DNA of 64,000 nt from an uncultured Prevotellaceae bacterium (GCA_937877625.1 CALFJG010000072.1:1-64000), one strand, 5' to 3'; positions 42,773-52,264 are shown, numbered from the stretch's first letter. The notes: generated from the letters alone by a model not told the origin. Program-made: numbers and translations.

Positions 42773-43615
42773 CTACTCGTCTAAATCCAACACGAGCCGC
42801 AAGCCGAGGATGTTGAGGCCTTCGCTGCCGGGGTCGCACGTGGCGCGATAGGTGGCACGACACTTATCGGCGGGGAACGACCAGCATCCACCCCGCACGA
42901 TGCGTGAGGAGCCCGATGTGGGGCCTAACGGATTGACCTTGAAAGAAGAGGCGTAATAGTTTGTGTCGTACCAATCGGAGCACCACTCAAACACATTGCC
43001 TGTCATATCGTACAGGCCGAGTTCGTTGGGGGCTTTCTTTCCTACGGGGTGTACATCGTTGCCGCTGTTTTGGCGATACCAGGCCACGTCGTCTATATTG
43101 TTGCTACCGGCATACTTAAACCCTTTGGAGAGTGTGCCGCCGCGGGCGGCAAACTCCCACTCTGCCTCGGTGGGCAGACGGAACACGTGTCCGGCCTGGC
43201 GAATAGCGGGATGTTGGTTGAGTTTCTGTATGAACGTATGTACCATTTTCCACGACACGTTGTAAACGGGTGTTTGCAGGTCTTCGCCAGGATCGGCGGG
43301 GTTGCTACCCATCACTGCCTCCCAGAGTTCTTGTGTCACCTCGTAACGACCGATAGCAAAGGAGGACAGCACCACTTCATGTACCGGGCGTTCATCGTCT
43401 TCCGATGCTCCGTCTTGATCCGCCGGTGTACCCATCTGGAAAGTGCCGCCCTGCACTTTTTTCATTGATATCTTGGGCAGATTGGCGCACGTGATGGTAA
43501 TACCGCCTTCGCTATCGATGGTGGTTACCGCCGCGCTCACCGGCGGGATGTCGGCTTGAGCGAGTAATGCGCCAGCCAACCATAGAGAGAGGCTGAACAG
43601 AGCATTCTTCTTCAT
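42773..43615 (-). CDS. Exported SUMF1/FGE-sulfatase-domain protein
   Basis: A 280-residue protein. The ATG at 43615 starts a signal peptide (MKKNALFSLSLWLAGALLAQA), so the longer frame to 43687, which would overlap the neighbouring stop, is not used. A formylglycine-generating-enzyme-like domain covers about 52-280: GGTFQMGTP, EVTQELWEAVMG, FRLPTEAEWEFAARGG, NVFEWCSDWYD, RGGCWSF and GLRLVLD. The paired Cys of true FGE enzymes is not evident, so it may bind ligands (C-type-lectin-like fold) rather than modify sulfatases. It is 64 bases after a close paralogue in a signalling gene island, which suggests a sensor or adaptor role (inference). Confidence 0.82.
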   Translation of the reverse strand: MKKNALFSLSLWLAGALLAQADIPPVSAAVTTIDSEGGITITCANLPKISMKKVQGGTFQMGTPADQDGASEDDERPVHEVVLSSFAIGRYEVTQELWEAVMGSNPADPGEDLQTPVYNVSWKMVHTFIQKLNQHPAIRQAGHVFRLPTEAEWEFAARGGTLSKGFKYAGSNNIDDVAWYRQNSGNDVHPVGKKAPNELGLYDMTGNVFEWCSDWYDTNYYASSFKVNPLGPTSGSSRIVRGGCWSFPADKCRATYRATCDPGSEGLNILGLRLVLDLDE

Positions 43616-43679
43616 AGGGAAAGTGATTTTTTTTGTTGAATACTTGATTACGCACAACAAACGAGACATCGTTTTGTGT

Positions 43680-44525
43680 TTACTCATCTTTCAAATCGCA
43701 CGCCAAGCGGAAGCCCAAGTCTATGGCACGATAGGTGGCAGTGTCGGCATCGCGAGCGGTGATACGCACCCTATCTTTCGGCGAGCGGAAACTGCCGCCG
43801 CGAATGACATATACCTCGGGGCCTTCGGTAACGCAAGGATTGTCTTGTTCGATGGAGAGATAGTCGCTATATTTGTCCTGCACCCACTCGGAGACATTGC
43901 CGGACATATCGTATAGTTCAAAGTTAGCGGGATTGAGGGCAGCCTTTGTACCTACAGGATGTATCATTTGGTCGCTATTTTGTGCAAACCAAGCCACCTC
44001 GTCGGCATCGTTGCTACCTGTAAATTCATACGAACTCCAGTTATTGCCACCACGTGCGGCATACTCCCATTCCGCCTCTGTAGGAAGACGATATGTAACT
44101 CCTCCAGAACGCGTTTCAGGACGAGTGGCGTTTATCTTACGGAGAAAGTCTTGCACATCATTCCAACTAACGTTCGTTACGGGGAGATCTTTCCCCTTGG
44201 TGTACGAGGGGTTATTGCCCATCACCTGTTGGTAGAGTTCTTGTGTCACCTCTGTTTTTCCAATGGCAAAGAGCTTGAGAGTAACGCTGTGCTGGGGTCG
44301 TTCGTTAATGGTACTTATATTCGAAGAACTGCCAACGCCCATAGTAAACGTGCCTGCCGGTATTTTCTTCAATTTTATCGGGAGATAGTCATCGTTGACA
44401 ATAAGGATAGAACCATCGTTGTACGTTTGCACATACGAGGGTTCGGACAAATTGAACGAAAGGGCGGCAAGAGCCAAGACAATGCCGAGGAAGAGGGGAG
44501 AAAAGGGCGTGGTATTAAACTTCAT
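43680..44525 (-). CDS. Exported SUMF1/FGE-sulfatase-domain protein (paralogue)
   Basis: A 281-residue protein with an uncleaved-looking or cleavable N-terminal hydrophobic helix (about 10-26). The SUMF1 domain spans about 50-281 (AGTFTMGVG, EVTQELYQQVMG, YRLPTEAEWEYAARGG, GNVSEWVQDKYSD, RGGSFRSPKDRVR, GFRLACD). The sequence is clearly related to the next gene (42773-43615). It follows the kinase gene by 41 bases. It is probably in the periplasm, possibly sensing or binding a ligand for the kinase/phosphatase module (inference). Confidence 0.82.
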   Translation of the reverse strand: MKFNTTPFSPLFLGIVLALAALSFNLSEPSYVQTYNDGSILIVNDDYLPIKLKKIPAGTFTMGVGSSSNISTINERPQHSVTLKLFAIGKTEVTQELYQQVMGNNPSYTKGKDLPVTNVSWNDVQDFLRKINATRPETRSGGVTYRLPTEAEWEYAARGGNNWSSYEFTGSNDADEVAWFAQNSDQMIHPVGTKAALNPANFELYDMSGNVSEWVQDKYSDYLSIEQDNPCVTEGPEVYVIRGGSFRSPKDRVRITARDADTATYRAIDLGFRLACDLKDE

Positions 44526-44566
44526 AAAAAGGATTTTTAGATTGAAGAAAATGCTTCTGAAACATT

Positions 44567-46135
44567 TTAGTCAATTTCTATGTAACTTTTAGGTGGTTTT
44601 GGCTTAGTTGGCTGCGTAGCAGTTTGAGAAGTAGTAACAACTGCTGGATTTCTTCTATTGGTTGGTTTAATTTGCTGTTGTTGTTGCTGCTGTTGCTGAG
44701 CCTGCAACCGTTGTTGTGCTTGCAACCGTTGTTGTTCGGCAGCGGCTTGCTCGGCTTGTTTTATAGAATCTAAACGCGCTTTCTCAGCTTCGGCGGCTTG
44801 TTGCTCAGCAATAAGCGCAAGACTATCAGCGCGTGCAATGCTGTCGGCAATAGCCACGCTATCAATGGCAACGACATTGTTGTCTTGCACCACGTCAACA
44901 GGTTTACCGCTAAAAATCTTGTACACGCCGAAGATAAGCAATACGAGAGCTACGGCGACAACGGCATAGAGTGCTTTGCGACTCTTTCCCTTGTTCTCCG
45001 AGGGGGTTGAACCTGCTGATTGCTTAGAAGCGATGACGACCTTTCCTTTTGCGGCGTTTTGCGGCTGTGCGCTCTTGCCCTTGTTTTTGTTACCGCTTTT
45101 TTCCTCTGCGGGCTTATGGGTGGCGGTGTCTTTTGGGGTTGATTTCTTCGGCGGGAGTATCATCGTGGAATCCTGCGTAGTGGCAGGTGGCACCGTGATG
45201 GTTTTTGCCTTCTTCGCCTCGGGGACTGCTCCGCCGCGTAAGGCGGTGAGCAGTTGTGATGCATTTTGGGGACGCTTGGCACGCTGCGGGCGCATCATCC
45301 AAACGATGAGTTTGCGCGTGTGCTCAGACACCTCGGGCGGGAAGTTAAAAGCATCGGCCTCGTCTTCAAGAATGTCGGACGTACTGGGCGGCGACTCCAA
45401 GGTGAGTAGGTTGTAGAGCGTACCGCCCACGGCGTAGAAGTCGGTCCACGGGCCGATGTTCTTGCCTAATTGGTTCACTTGCTCGCTCGGGGCATAGCCT
45501 GGGGTATAGCAGAAACCGCTGGTAGATACACTGATAGCGGAGTTCTTACCAGCCACCACCTGTTTGCTCGCTCCGAAGTCGATGAGTTTGGCCTGCCCGT
45601 TCTTGTCAAGCATTATGTTGCCGGGCTTGATGTCCATATGATACATCTGCTGGCCGTGAACCACACCGAGGGCCTCTACTACTTGGATGATAATAGCCAA
45701 GGCCTGCTCCTCGGTATAGGCACATTGCTCTTTCTTAAGGATTTCGCTGATGCTCTTGCCGTCAATGAAGTCCATCACATAGTATGCCGTGCCGTTTTCT
45801 TCAAAACGGTCGTGTACTCCTACTATATTCGGGTGTTTGAGCGTACGCAGACGTTTGGCCTCGCGCCAGAACTTTTCTTTCTGCTCCTCAAAGTGGTTCT
45901 TATTTGACTCGTTGCTGACGGAGATAGAAAGGCTGTTACTGTCGCGTTCGTTGATGCCGCGGATAAAGAATTCTTTGATTACCACAATTTCATTGTCGAA
46001 AGTGGTATCCGTGGCGATGTATGTGTTTCCGAAGCCGCCGCTTGACAGGTATTTTTCTATGCGATACTTTCCTCCGTGGAGGAGTGTACCGACCTGTAAC
46101 ATAGACTTCATCAATATGCTCTTTGAATCTGACAT
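44567..46135 (-). CDS. Membrane-anchored serine/threonine protein kinase (PknB-type)
   Basis: A 522-residue kinase. The catalytic domain (about 24-300) has a glycine loop SSGGFGNTY, Lys54 in VVIKEFF, Glu92, the catalytic loop HMDIKPGN (His166-Asn173; HRD has become HMD but Asp168 is kept), DFG at 186-188 and PGYAPSEQ. The Arg of HRD is missing, so it may not need activation-loop phosphorylation. A basic linker leads to one membrane span (389-408), then an outside segment with Ala/Glu/Gln coiled-coil character and a Gln run. It lies 6 bases after the Sel1-like gene, in a cluster with a PP2C phosphatase and FHA proteins. Confidence 0.93.
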   Translation of the reverse strand: MSDSKSILMKSMLQVGTLLHGGKYRIEKYLSSGGFGNTYIATDTTFDNEIVVIKEFFIRGINERDSNSLSISVSNESNKNHFEEQKEKFWREAKRLRTLKHPNIVGVHDRFEENGTAYYVMDFIDGKSISEILKKEQCAYTEEQALAIIIQVVEALGVVHGQQMYHMDIKPGNIMLDKNGQAKLIDFGASKQVVAGKNSAISVSTSGFCYTPGYAPSEQVNQLGKNIGPWTDFYAVGGTLYNLLTLESPPSTSDILEDEADAFNFPPEVSEHTRKLIVWMMRPQRAKRPQNASQLLTALRGGAVPEAKKAKTITVPPATTQDSTMILPPKKSTPKDTATHKPAEEKSGNKNKGKSAQPQNAAKGKVVIASKQSAGSTPSENKGKSRKALYAVVAVALVLLIFGVYKIFSGKPVDVVQDNNVVAIDSVAIADSIARADSLALIAEQQAAEAEKARLDSIKQAEQAAAEQQRLQAQQRLQAQQQQQQQQQIKPTNRRNPAVVTTSQTATQPTKPKPPKSYIEID

Positions 46136-46141
46136 ATAATT

Positions 46142-47161
46142 CTATTGGATATTCTTATCTGGTTCTATGTCAGGCTGGCTTACCCTGATACTATTGAGAA
46201 TGTCGTTGGTCTGTGGCGAGACATCTAACTTATCAAGTTCTTCCTGCGCCTCGGCAATACCGCGTTCTTTTGCTATCAAGAAAAACTCGCGCGCCTTGTT
46301 CTTGTCGCGCTGATAGCCGCAATAGCCCTCTGTGTGGCACACACCAATATACCAAGCCGCATAGCCCGAAGAGCGCACGTCGTCGCCCACGCCACGAAAC
46401 ACTTCGTTCAGATAGTTTTGCACACGGGAATCATACTTCTCGTCCTCTAAAGTATAGTAGTAGATGGCTAATGCCAACTTGGCTCCAATGCTTCCTTTTT
46501 TGGCGGCATCTTGATAAATACGAATCATCTCGTTTTTCTGTTCATCACTCAGCTCGCCCGATTTCAACTCCAAGCACAACGCATAGCGATATTTTGCCTT
46601 TACAGATAGGACGATGTCTTTGTCGTTAAACACTTCCTGATAGCGCGCTTTGGCCTTTGTTATGTCTTTAGTACATTCATAGCCAAACTCATAGCACCAA
46701 GCTTGTGAAAACTTATCGCCTTTTACTGCGGCTTTATAGAAATACGCCAGTGCTACAGAGTCGTTGATTTCAAGAAGCGTACTCTTGGAGCGGAGATAGA
46801 TAGCACACTCACGATATTGGTCGGCTGAAGCAACAAGGTCGGCCAATTTCATACGGTATTTGCACGCCAAAGAAGCAGAATCAGAATTGAAACGGCTGAG
46901 ACGATACTTATCAAACTGGTCTCTTAAGAAATCCTGCAACTTGTTTCTTGCTTCACGGCTACCATACTCTAAAGCGCAACGAAAGTAGTATTCCACAGAG
47001 TCGGGATTGCCTCCGCCGTTGAGCAACTCGCAAGCGTGGTTATAGTACACCTCGGACATCGAGTCGGGCTCGACAAACTCCGTTGGTTCCTGGGCACTGA
47101 GCGACAGACCGTAAAACGCAAAGATGGCTAAAAGGAAAATATATGAGATTGTGGTTTTCAT
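46142..47161 (-). CDS. Exported Sel1/TPR-like repeat protein
   Basis: A 339-residue protein whose ATG at 47161 begins a signal peptide (MKTTISYIFLLAIFAFYG, cleaved near LSAQ). The mature part is helical with Sel1-like repeats: YYRCALEYGSREARNK, LAYFYKAAVKGDKFSQAWC, IYQDAAKKGSIGAKLALA and FFLIAKERGIAEAQEELD. Such repeats usually form a protein-binding solenoid. It sits 6 bases upstream of the kinase gene and 37 bases downstream of the PP2C gene, so is surely co-transcribed. It may be the periplasmic partner of the kinase's outside segment (inference). Confidence 0.75.
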   Translation of the reverse strand: MKTTISYIFLLAIFAFYGLSLSAQEPTEFVEPDSMSEVYYNHACELLNGGGNPDSVEYYFRCALEYGSREARNKLQDFLRDQFDKYRLSRFNSDSASLACKYRMKLADLVASADQYRECAIYLRSKSTLLEINDSVALAYFYKAAVKGDKFSQAWCYEFGYECTKDITKAKARYQEVFNDKDIVLSVKAKYRYALCLELKSGELSDEQKNEMIRIYQDAAKKGSIGAKLALAIYYYTLEDEKYDSRVQNYLNEVFRGVGDDVRSSGYAAWYIGVCHTEGYCGYQRDKNKAREFFLIAKERGIAEAQEELDKLDVSPQTNDILNSIRVSQPDIEPDKNIQ

Positions 47162-47198
47162 TGGTTTCTTATAATTAGTTGCCACCTGAAGAACTTAC

Positions 47199-48875
47199 TC
47201 AGTTTTCTCCACCTCTATTAGTAGTCCTTCTACTACCTCCTCCACTTGAAGTTTGAGTAGTTGATGTAGATTGACTGGAAGTAGAAGTAGTAGTAGAAGA
47301 AGAATGACTATTAGAAGGAATCGTCTGAGTTGACGTTGAAGATTGTGTAGTCTGGGTAGAACTCGAAGACGTAGTAGGCTTGGTAGGCTTTGAAGGCTGA
47401 GTAGGCGTTGAAGACTGAGTAGGCTTGTTAGGCGTTGAAGGCTGAGTCGCCTGGGTAGGTTTTGAAGGCTGATTAGTTATGGATGAGGCAGGTGAATGGG
47501 ACGAACCGGTAGTAGGAGACGTATGGTTCTGCTGACTTGACGGCTCTGCCTGCTGACGATTTGACGATGTAGAAGTACCCGAAGAAGAAGAAGAAGGAGA
47601 AGTGGTAGTAGTAGCGTGCTGACGCACTTCATTTTCAATATTACTCACCGAGGGCGTGGTGAGGGGCTGAGTAACGGGAGTGCTACTGTCTGTATTCGTA
47701 CGCTGTGTCTCAGTAGTAGTTTCAGTGGTGCTCTTATCTTCCTTATTAATATAATATATGCCAAAAACAAGTAACACAGAAACCATACCTATGAGGACAG
47801 CCCATAGTGTGATATTGCTTTTGGGTGCAGCCTTACTCTGAAACTTCGGTTGCTGCGCGGGTGCGGATGCTGCCTGGAACGACACGGTCTGAGAGGGTAG
47901 AGCCTCTATATACTCGCGCTTCCTACCGCCGGGTTTAGCCCCCTTTGGCACAGCAGGTGGAGAAACGGGCGACGACACTGCTTTGTGGTCTTCTGCGGAT
48001 GAAGCAGCAACGGGGCCACTTACCAAAGAAATGTCGTCGTTGACACGCGGGACGATGTTGATAGCATTGATACGCGTGGTATTTTCGTCGTGGAGCAGGC
48101 TCTTGTCGCCCTCCTCGGCTTTCACCTCCGATACTTTTAAGAGATAAGCCGTGTGGTTGTCTTTGTTGTCTTGTGTTTGGTCGAGGAGTTCTTGTATCTT
48201 TTCTTCGTCGGACGTATCGTTGGACAGTATTTTCACTAATTCGTCATCCTCCATTACCTCAAGCATACCATCGGAGCATAGATAGAAGTAGTCGCCGGGC
48301 ATCACATCGGTGGTGTGGACTATAGAGAGTTCTACACGATTGTCCTCACCGGGCATCAGCGCACGAGTGATGATGTTCTTTCGGCGGTCGGTCTTCATCT
48401 CTTCGTAGGAAATCTCGCCAGCTTGATACAAATCAAACACCAGAGAGTGGTCGCGCGACTTATAGAGCGGTCGTGCCTGCCCTGGGCGCACGTGATATAT
48501 ACGGCTATCGCCGGCGTGTGCCATCGTAACACCGCCTTTGTGGAAACAAACAAGGGTGAGCGTGGTACCCATCTTCTTATACGCTCCGTCATCGGCAGCA
48601 TCGAGTTTCGTGTAAGCAAACTCCAACGCGCCGGTCAGTATGCTGTCGTCAACCACCTCGGTGAAAACAGCTTTGGCGGAAAAGTATTCATTAAAAGCCT
48701 TACACACAATACCGCTGGCCACTTCGCCAGCAGAATGGCCACCCATACCATCGCACACTAAGAAAAGCCTGCTCTCAGGGGTGGCTTGGTTCTCGGCGGG
48801 GAAGAGACTATCCTCTTGGTTGGCACGCTGGCCTAAATGATGAATAAAGTGGGGCTGAAAAATCTGTATCTTCAT
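47199..48875 (-). CDS. Membrane-anchored PP2C-type serine/threonine phosphatase
   Basis: A 558-residue protein. The PP2C domain (1-250) shows RANQED (17-22), CDGMGGHSAGE (41-51), AHAGDSRIY (119-127), LCSDGMLEV (199-207) and DN at 239-240; these hold the metal-binding Asp residues. After a Pro/Ala linker there is one membrane span (355-376) and an outside tail of about 180 residues that is almost wholly Ser/Thr/Pro/Gln, like a mucin-type stalk. The phosphatase should reverse the neighbouring kinase. It is followed 37 bases later by the Sel1-like gene and preceded 25 bases earlier by an FHA gene. Confidence 0.93.
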   Translation of the reverse strand: MKIQIFQPHFIHHLGQRANQEDSLFPAENQATPESRLFLVCDGMGGHSAGEVASGIVCKAFNEYFSAKAVFTEVVDDSILTGALEFAYTKLDAADDGAYKKMGTTLTLVCFHKGGVTMAHAGDSRIYHVRPGQARPLYKSRDHSLVFDLYQAGEISYEEMKTDRRKNIITRALMPGEDNRVELSIVHTTDVMPGDYFYLCSDGMLEVMEDDELVKILSNDTSDEEKIQELLDQTQDNKDNHTAYLLKVSEVKAEEGDKSLLHDENTTRINAINIVPRVNDDISLVSGPVAASSAEDHKAVSSPVSPPAVPKGAKPGGRKREYIEALPSQTVSFQAASAPAQQPKFQSKAAPKSNITLWAVLIGMVSVLLVFGIYYINKEDKSTTETTTETQRTNTDSSTPVTQPLTTPSVSNIENEVRQHATTTTSPSSSSSGTSTSSNRQQAEPSSQQNHTSPTTGSSHSPASSITNQPSKPTQATQPSTPNKPTQSSTPTQPSKPTKPTTSSSSTQTTQSSTSTQTIPSNSHSSSTTTSTSSQSTSTTQTSSGGGSRRTTNRGGEN

Positions 48876-48900
48876 AATTGTATGGAAAAGGATATGCTTA

Positions 48901-49458
48901 CTATTGTTTGGAAGAATAGATAAATTGTGTGTGGTTGGCTATAATCATCGTGTTGTCGCGCAATACGATTTCATCGCCGTACATCACGGGGAGGTTGTCA
49001 ACAAAAGTGGGGCTCACGCCGTTCTTATGCAGACAGAGCGTCACAAGAAACGACTCATCGTTGCGCTTACGTACATTTATATCAAAATGCTCTTTCGACA
49101 CGCCTTTGTCGGTAAGAAACTGATGTTGTGCCTTTGACGCTGGCGATTGACGCCCGCAGGAGTTTTTGCCTTCGTGAAGTTGGCTATAAGAGCCGTTGCA
49201 AAAAAGTGTGCCTGGAGACAGCGGCCATCGCTCGGCAGGCGGCAACTGAGTAGCAGTAGATTTCGGGGTTTTGGAAACAATCTCTGTCTCAGCCTCCTGT
49301 ACACGATGGAACGTCACCGAAAGAAGTTGATGACAATTCGGACACTCGCACTGAATCTGCTCTACGTTTTTACTATTCGTAATAGTCAAGCTCGTTTTAC
49401 AAGCCGGACAACGCACATTCTTTTTCTTCTGATATAGTATTTCCTTTTGGGAAGACAT
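48901..49458 (-). CDS. Zinc-ribbon plus FHA-domain protein
   Basis: A 185-residue protein, using the ATG at 49458 rather than a TTG ten codons earlier. The N-terminal zinc ribbon has paired CPAC and CPNC motifs (about residues 16-19 and 39-42). The C-terminal forkhead-associated domain (about 90-180) has SKEHFDI, NGVSPTFVDNLPV and GDEIVLRDN; FHA domains bind phospho-threonine peptides, and the Ser and His of SKEH are the conserved core. The glycine-arginine start of the domain is weak here. Between PP2C and a zinc-ribbon gene, it is the likely reader of the kinase's phosphorylation. Confidence 0.75.
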   Translation of the reverse strand: MSSQKEILYQKKKNVRCPACKTSLTITNSKNVEQIQCECPNCHQLLSVTFHRVQEAETEIVSKTPKSTATQLPPAERWPLSPGTLFCNGSYSQLHEGKNSCGRQSPASKAQHQFLTDKGVSKEHFDINVRKRNDESFLVTLCLHKNGVSPTFVDNLPVMYGDEIVLRDNTMIIANHTQFIYSSKQ

Positions 49459-49527
49459 AGGCACACAATTTTGTTCTATTTGGTACAATCTATTTCTACG
49501 AAAGCCGCTGTAAGCTTGGCTTACGCA

Positions 49528-49806
49528 TTATTGTTCTACGGGTGCGATAAAACTCACACGTATCTCGGTCTTGCAAACAGGACAACCAAATTGGCGATAC
49601 GGCTTGTTTGCACGGTTGTGTACACGCAACACACTACCACAATCGGGGCATTTCACACGCACTTTGTCAAGCAAAGGTGGGTTGAAGCGTACCATTAGGC
49701 GAGTGCTACAACGCGGACAAGCAAAACGTTTCAGGGGTTCATTTTTGTTGTTGGCTACCTCAAGGATTACATTGCACTTGGGACAAGCCACTCGTTTGAT
49801 TTCCAT
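49528..49806 (-). CDS. Small double zinc-ribbon protein
   Basis: A 92-residue protein with four CxxC pairs (CPKC near 8, CPRC near 31, CPDC near 54, CPVC near 76), enough for two zinc ribbons in tandem. The two halves are similar in sequence, suggesting an internal duplication. No other domain is present. Zinc ribbons of the same type are fused to FHA domains in the adjacent gene and at 53302-54018, which makes a common partner or target likely (inference). It lies 69 bases from the FHA gene. Confidence 0.75.
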   Translation of the reverse strand: MEIKRVACPKCNVILEVANNKNEPLKRFACPRCSTRLMVRFNPPLLDKVRVKCPDCGSVLRVHNRANKPYRQFGCPVCKTEIRVSFIAPVEQ

Positions 49807-49926
49807 AATATATTTATTAAATAAAGTATCGTGTGTTGGATATTCTATTACTTATACATCTGCACACCGGGTGACTCTCTTTATGAGTGCTCGGTGTGCC
49901 TAAAGCCGGGAGGGAATTGACCGTAT

Positions 49927-50691
49927 TTAATAGCGCAATAACACCATATTCTTAGGGAAATTGCCCCACATCACAGGGTGCTGTTGGTGTCCGCCAGCGC
50001 GATCGCGTGCGTAGTCGCCCACGTTCTTACTCACATAGTTAAAGAGCTCAACAGCAGTAATGGCTCGGTCGCTATTAACATCAGCCTCACCACACATCGC
50101 CTTCTCTAAAAAGTAGGCAAATAGGCCGTGATGCAACCCCCTCATCTCCAACGATGTTTCATTAGTGCGTGAAGAGAGGAAAAGAATGATGTTTTTTGCA
50201 GACTGTTGGCGTTGCGCCGTGTTGGTACGTGCCTTGCCAGCATAACAAGCATCGGCAAAGATACATTTCGTCTTGGCACGGCTCTGCTTCATCACCGAAT
50301 AAATGCTATTATACTTAAGATTTCCATCATAAGCACAAAAAGCCCCTTTCTGTCCGTGACCGCTGAAAAAGAGGATGATAGCATCGCGCTCGGTAGCTTT
50401 GCTGAACAGTTCTCGCATATTGGCCAAGATGTTTTGCTGCGTGGCTTTCTGGTTGACAACGAGACGAGCCGTCACATTAGAACGATTGGCATACACCTGC
50501 GCTATGCTTCGAGCATCGGCATCGCAAAATTGCAGATCGTTCACTGTGCCTGGATAGTCTGACACGCCCACTGCCAAGATATAGGTATGCCCGCCTTTGG
50601 TGGTCTGGTCAGGATACAGGCACGTCCCGGCTTGTGCGCTAAGCACACAAGTCAGGACGCTGAGCAACATGAGGGAAAAGACTTTCTTCAT
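49927..50691 (-). CDS. Exported caspase-fold (peptidase C14) protein
   Basis: A 254-residue protein; the ATG at 50691 starts a signal peptide (MKKVFSLMLLSVLTCVLSA), so the protease is predicted to leave the cytoplasm. The caspase p20-type fold is visible: YILAVGVSDYPG opening strand, LQFCDADARSIAQVY, ILFFSGHG with catalytic His112, and IFADACYAGKA with catalytic Cys149. The C-terminal part (LHHGLFAYFLEKAMCGEAD, then AVELFNYVSKNV) matches bacterial metacaspase/orthocaspase-like proteins. Export is unusual for a caspase thought of as a suicide protease. It stands 110 bases after an acidic membrane-protein gene and 120 before the zinc-ribbon gene. Confidence 0.88.
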   Translation of the reverse strand: MKKVFSLMLLSVLTCVLSAQAGTCLYPDQTTKGGHTYILAVGVSDYPGTVNDLQFCDADARSIAQVYANRSNVTARLVVNQKATQQNILANMRELFSKATERDAIILFFSGHGQKGAFCAYDGNLKYNSIYSVMKQSRAKTKCIFADACYAGKARTNTAQRQQSAKNIILFLSSRTNETSLEMRGLHHGLFAYFLEKAMCGEADVNSDRAITAVELFNYVSKNVGDYARDRAGGHQQHPVMWGNFPKNMVLLRY

Positions 50692-50801
50692 AGTATGCCT
50701 TTTATATACTGTGCCACAATCTATTGAGTACTTAAACACTTGTAGCACATAAACTTTTGATTTGCTGTTCTTATAGTACAGGAATTTACAAATACTGAGC
50801 C

Positions 50802-52043
50802 TTAGGCCAAAATATCAACGTTGGCATCGTTGATGAAATCGTCCATACCGTCGCTGGCAGTATTGTCGGCCACATATACCTCAGGATCATCGAACGAAAC
50901 GGGATCGTCGTAAATTTCGCCATCGGTAGAACCGACATCACCATTGTCGCTTATATAGCCACCATCTTCGGGGTCGTCGAACGAAACAGGGTCTTCAGTC
51001 TCTACTACCTGTGCAAGAGCATTATCGGAGTCGTCAGTAGCCACATATATTTCGTTTTCGTCCACTTGAGCGTTGGTATATCCTGCATCGTTGTTATCAA
51101 CATCGCTCTGATTAATCACTTCTACCTCGTTCTCGTCAAACGTGCCGTTATCGTTCCAGTCCACACCATACATATCAATGCTTCCGTCACGATCCACATC
51201 AACCAACATACCATAGTGGCCGTCCACTTCTGCATCGTAAACGTCAACCATCTGTCCCTCCATCTCCACGGTGCGACTACCGATGATATGTACGCTACCA
51301 TCACTCTCACCATTTATTGATGTTGATGGCTGTTCGTTGGATACGGGTTCGTATTCTGCTGTGTTACTGCCCGATTGCTGTGCAGTTTCAGCACCGCCTT
51401 GCGGGGTATGGTTGGCTGCGGGGCCGTGAGCAGGCTCTGCGTGTGGAGCGTTACCCTGAGGTTGAGCGGGATGAGGTTGAGCGGGGTGAGGGTGTGGGCC
51501 GTGGTGTACGTCATGTACTTCGTGAACCTCGTGTACGGTGTTTGTCGTCGGGCTTGCGCTCTGTGCAACACCGCCACCGTATTGTCCCATAGCCTCGTCA
51601 GTGAAAGCAGCACGCTGTTCGGGTGTCATACTGTTCCATTCGTCTTGCGTGTATGTGCCATACACACCACCGCGCCAGGTAAACACGCCACCAGCACCCA
51701 CCTGTGCGCGCGCTGCGGCGAAAGCATCGGCAAATGACATCTCATCGTTCACGTTGGCCATCTGCATAGCATCGTGAGTGCTTTCTTGAAGCGTATCGCC
51801 CAAAGAACCATCGCTGCCTGCGAGGGCTTCACCAGCATACATCACTCCTGCACCAACGGCTGCACCGCCTATGATGCCTGCACCAATTTTAACTGCGGCA
51901 TTGCTACCATTCTTCTTGGCTTCTTGTGGAGCGGCCTCAACATTTTGTGGCTCCTGATAAGGAGTAGTTGGGTCGTACTGAGTGTCAAAGTTGTTTGCTT
52001 GATTCATGTTTGAAAAAACAGTGTTGTCGTCGTTAGGTCTCAT
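50802..52043 (-). CDS. Acidic membrane-anchored protein with EF-hand-like Asp motifs (paralogue of 52265-53143)
   Basis: A 413-residue protein. A polar N-terminus (1-48) precedes a Gly/Ala-rich hydrophobic segment (51-72) which may be a glycine-zipper membrane span. A region near 95-160 (FAAARAQVGAGGVFTWRGG, then YTQDEWNSMT) resembles a small helical module seen in other Bacteroidota proteins. A His-rich stretch (HEVHEVHDVHHGPHPHP) follows, then calcium-loop-like DVDRDGSID and DWNDNGTFDENE. The tail is very acidic with repeated DDPVSFDDPE, ending DGMDDFINDANVDILA, almost the same ending as the paralogue. Function unknown. Confidence 0.65.
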   Translation of the reverse strand: MRPNDDNTVFSNMNQANNFDTQYDPTTPYQEPQNVEAAPQEAKKNGSNAAVKIGAGIIGGAAVGAGVMYAGEALAGSDGSLGDTLQESTHDAMQMANVNDEMSFADAFAAARAQVGAGGVFTWRGGVYGTYTQDEWNSMTPEQRAAFTDEAMGQYGGGVAQSASPTTNTVHEVHEVHDVHHGPHPHPAQPHPAQPQGNAPHAEPAHGPAANHTPQGGAETAQQSGSNTAEYEPVSNEQPSTSINGESDGSVHIIGSRTVEMEGQMVDVYDAEVDGHYGMLVDVDRDGSIDMYGVDWNDNGTFDENEVEVINQSDVDNNDAGYTNAQVDENEIYVATDDSDNALAQVVETEDPVSFDDPEDGGYISDNGDVGSTDGEIYDDPVSFDDPEVYVADNTASDGMDDFINDANVDILA

Positions 52044-52085
52044 TGTCTTAGATGTTTTATGGGTTAGATTTTCTGTTTGTCACTG

Positions 52086-52117
52086 CAAAAGTAGCGAGGG
52101 CTACTCCTGTATGCAAA
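52086..52117 (-). promoter_or_regulatory. Promoter of the 50802-52043 gene
   Basis: On the minus strand TTTG (52117-52114), 20 bases, TACTTTTG (52093-52086), about 43 bases before the ATG. Confidence 0.7.
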
Positions 52118-52264
52118 TGATTTTCGGCATTCGGTACGAAACGTACAGGTTTCTGTACGAAATGGTCTGTAAGGAGCGTGATTAAACTACTTTTTGCGTG
52201 ACAATTCTTATTGAGGACAGTTTCTATTCTTCTTTTATATATATGGAGCAGTTGTTATACAGAC

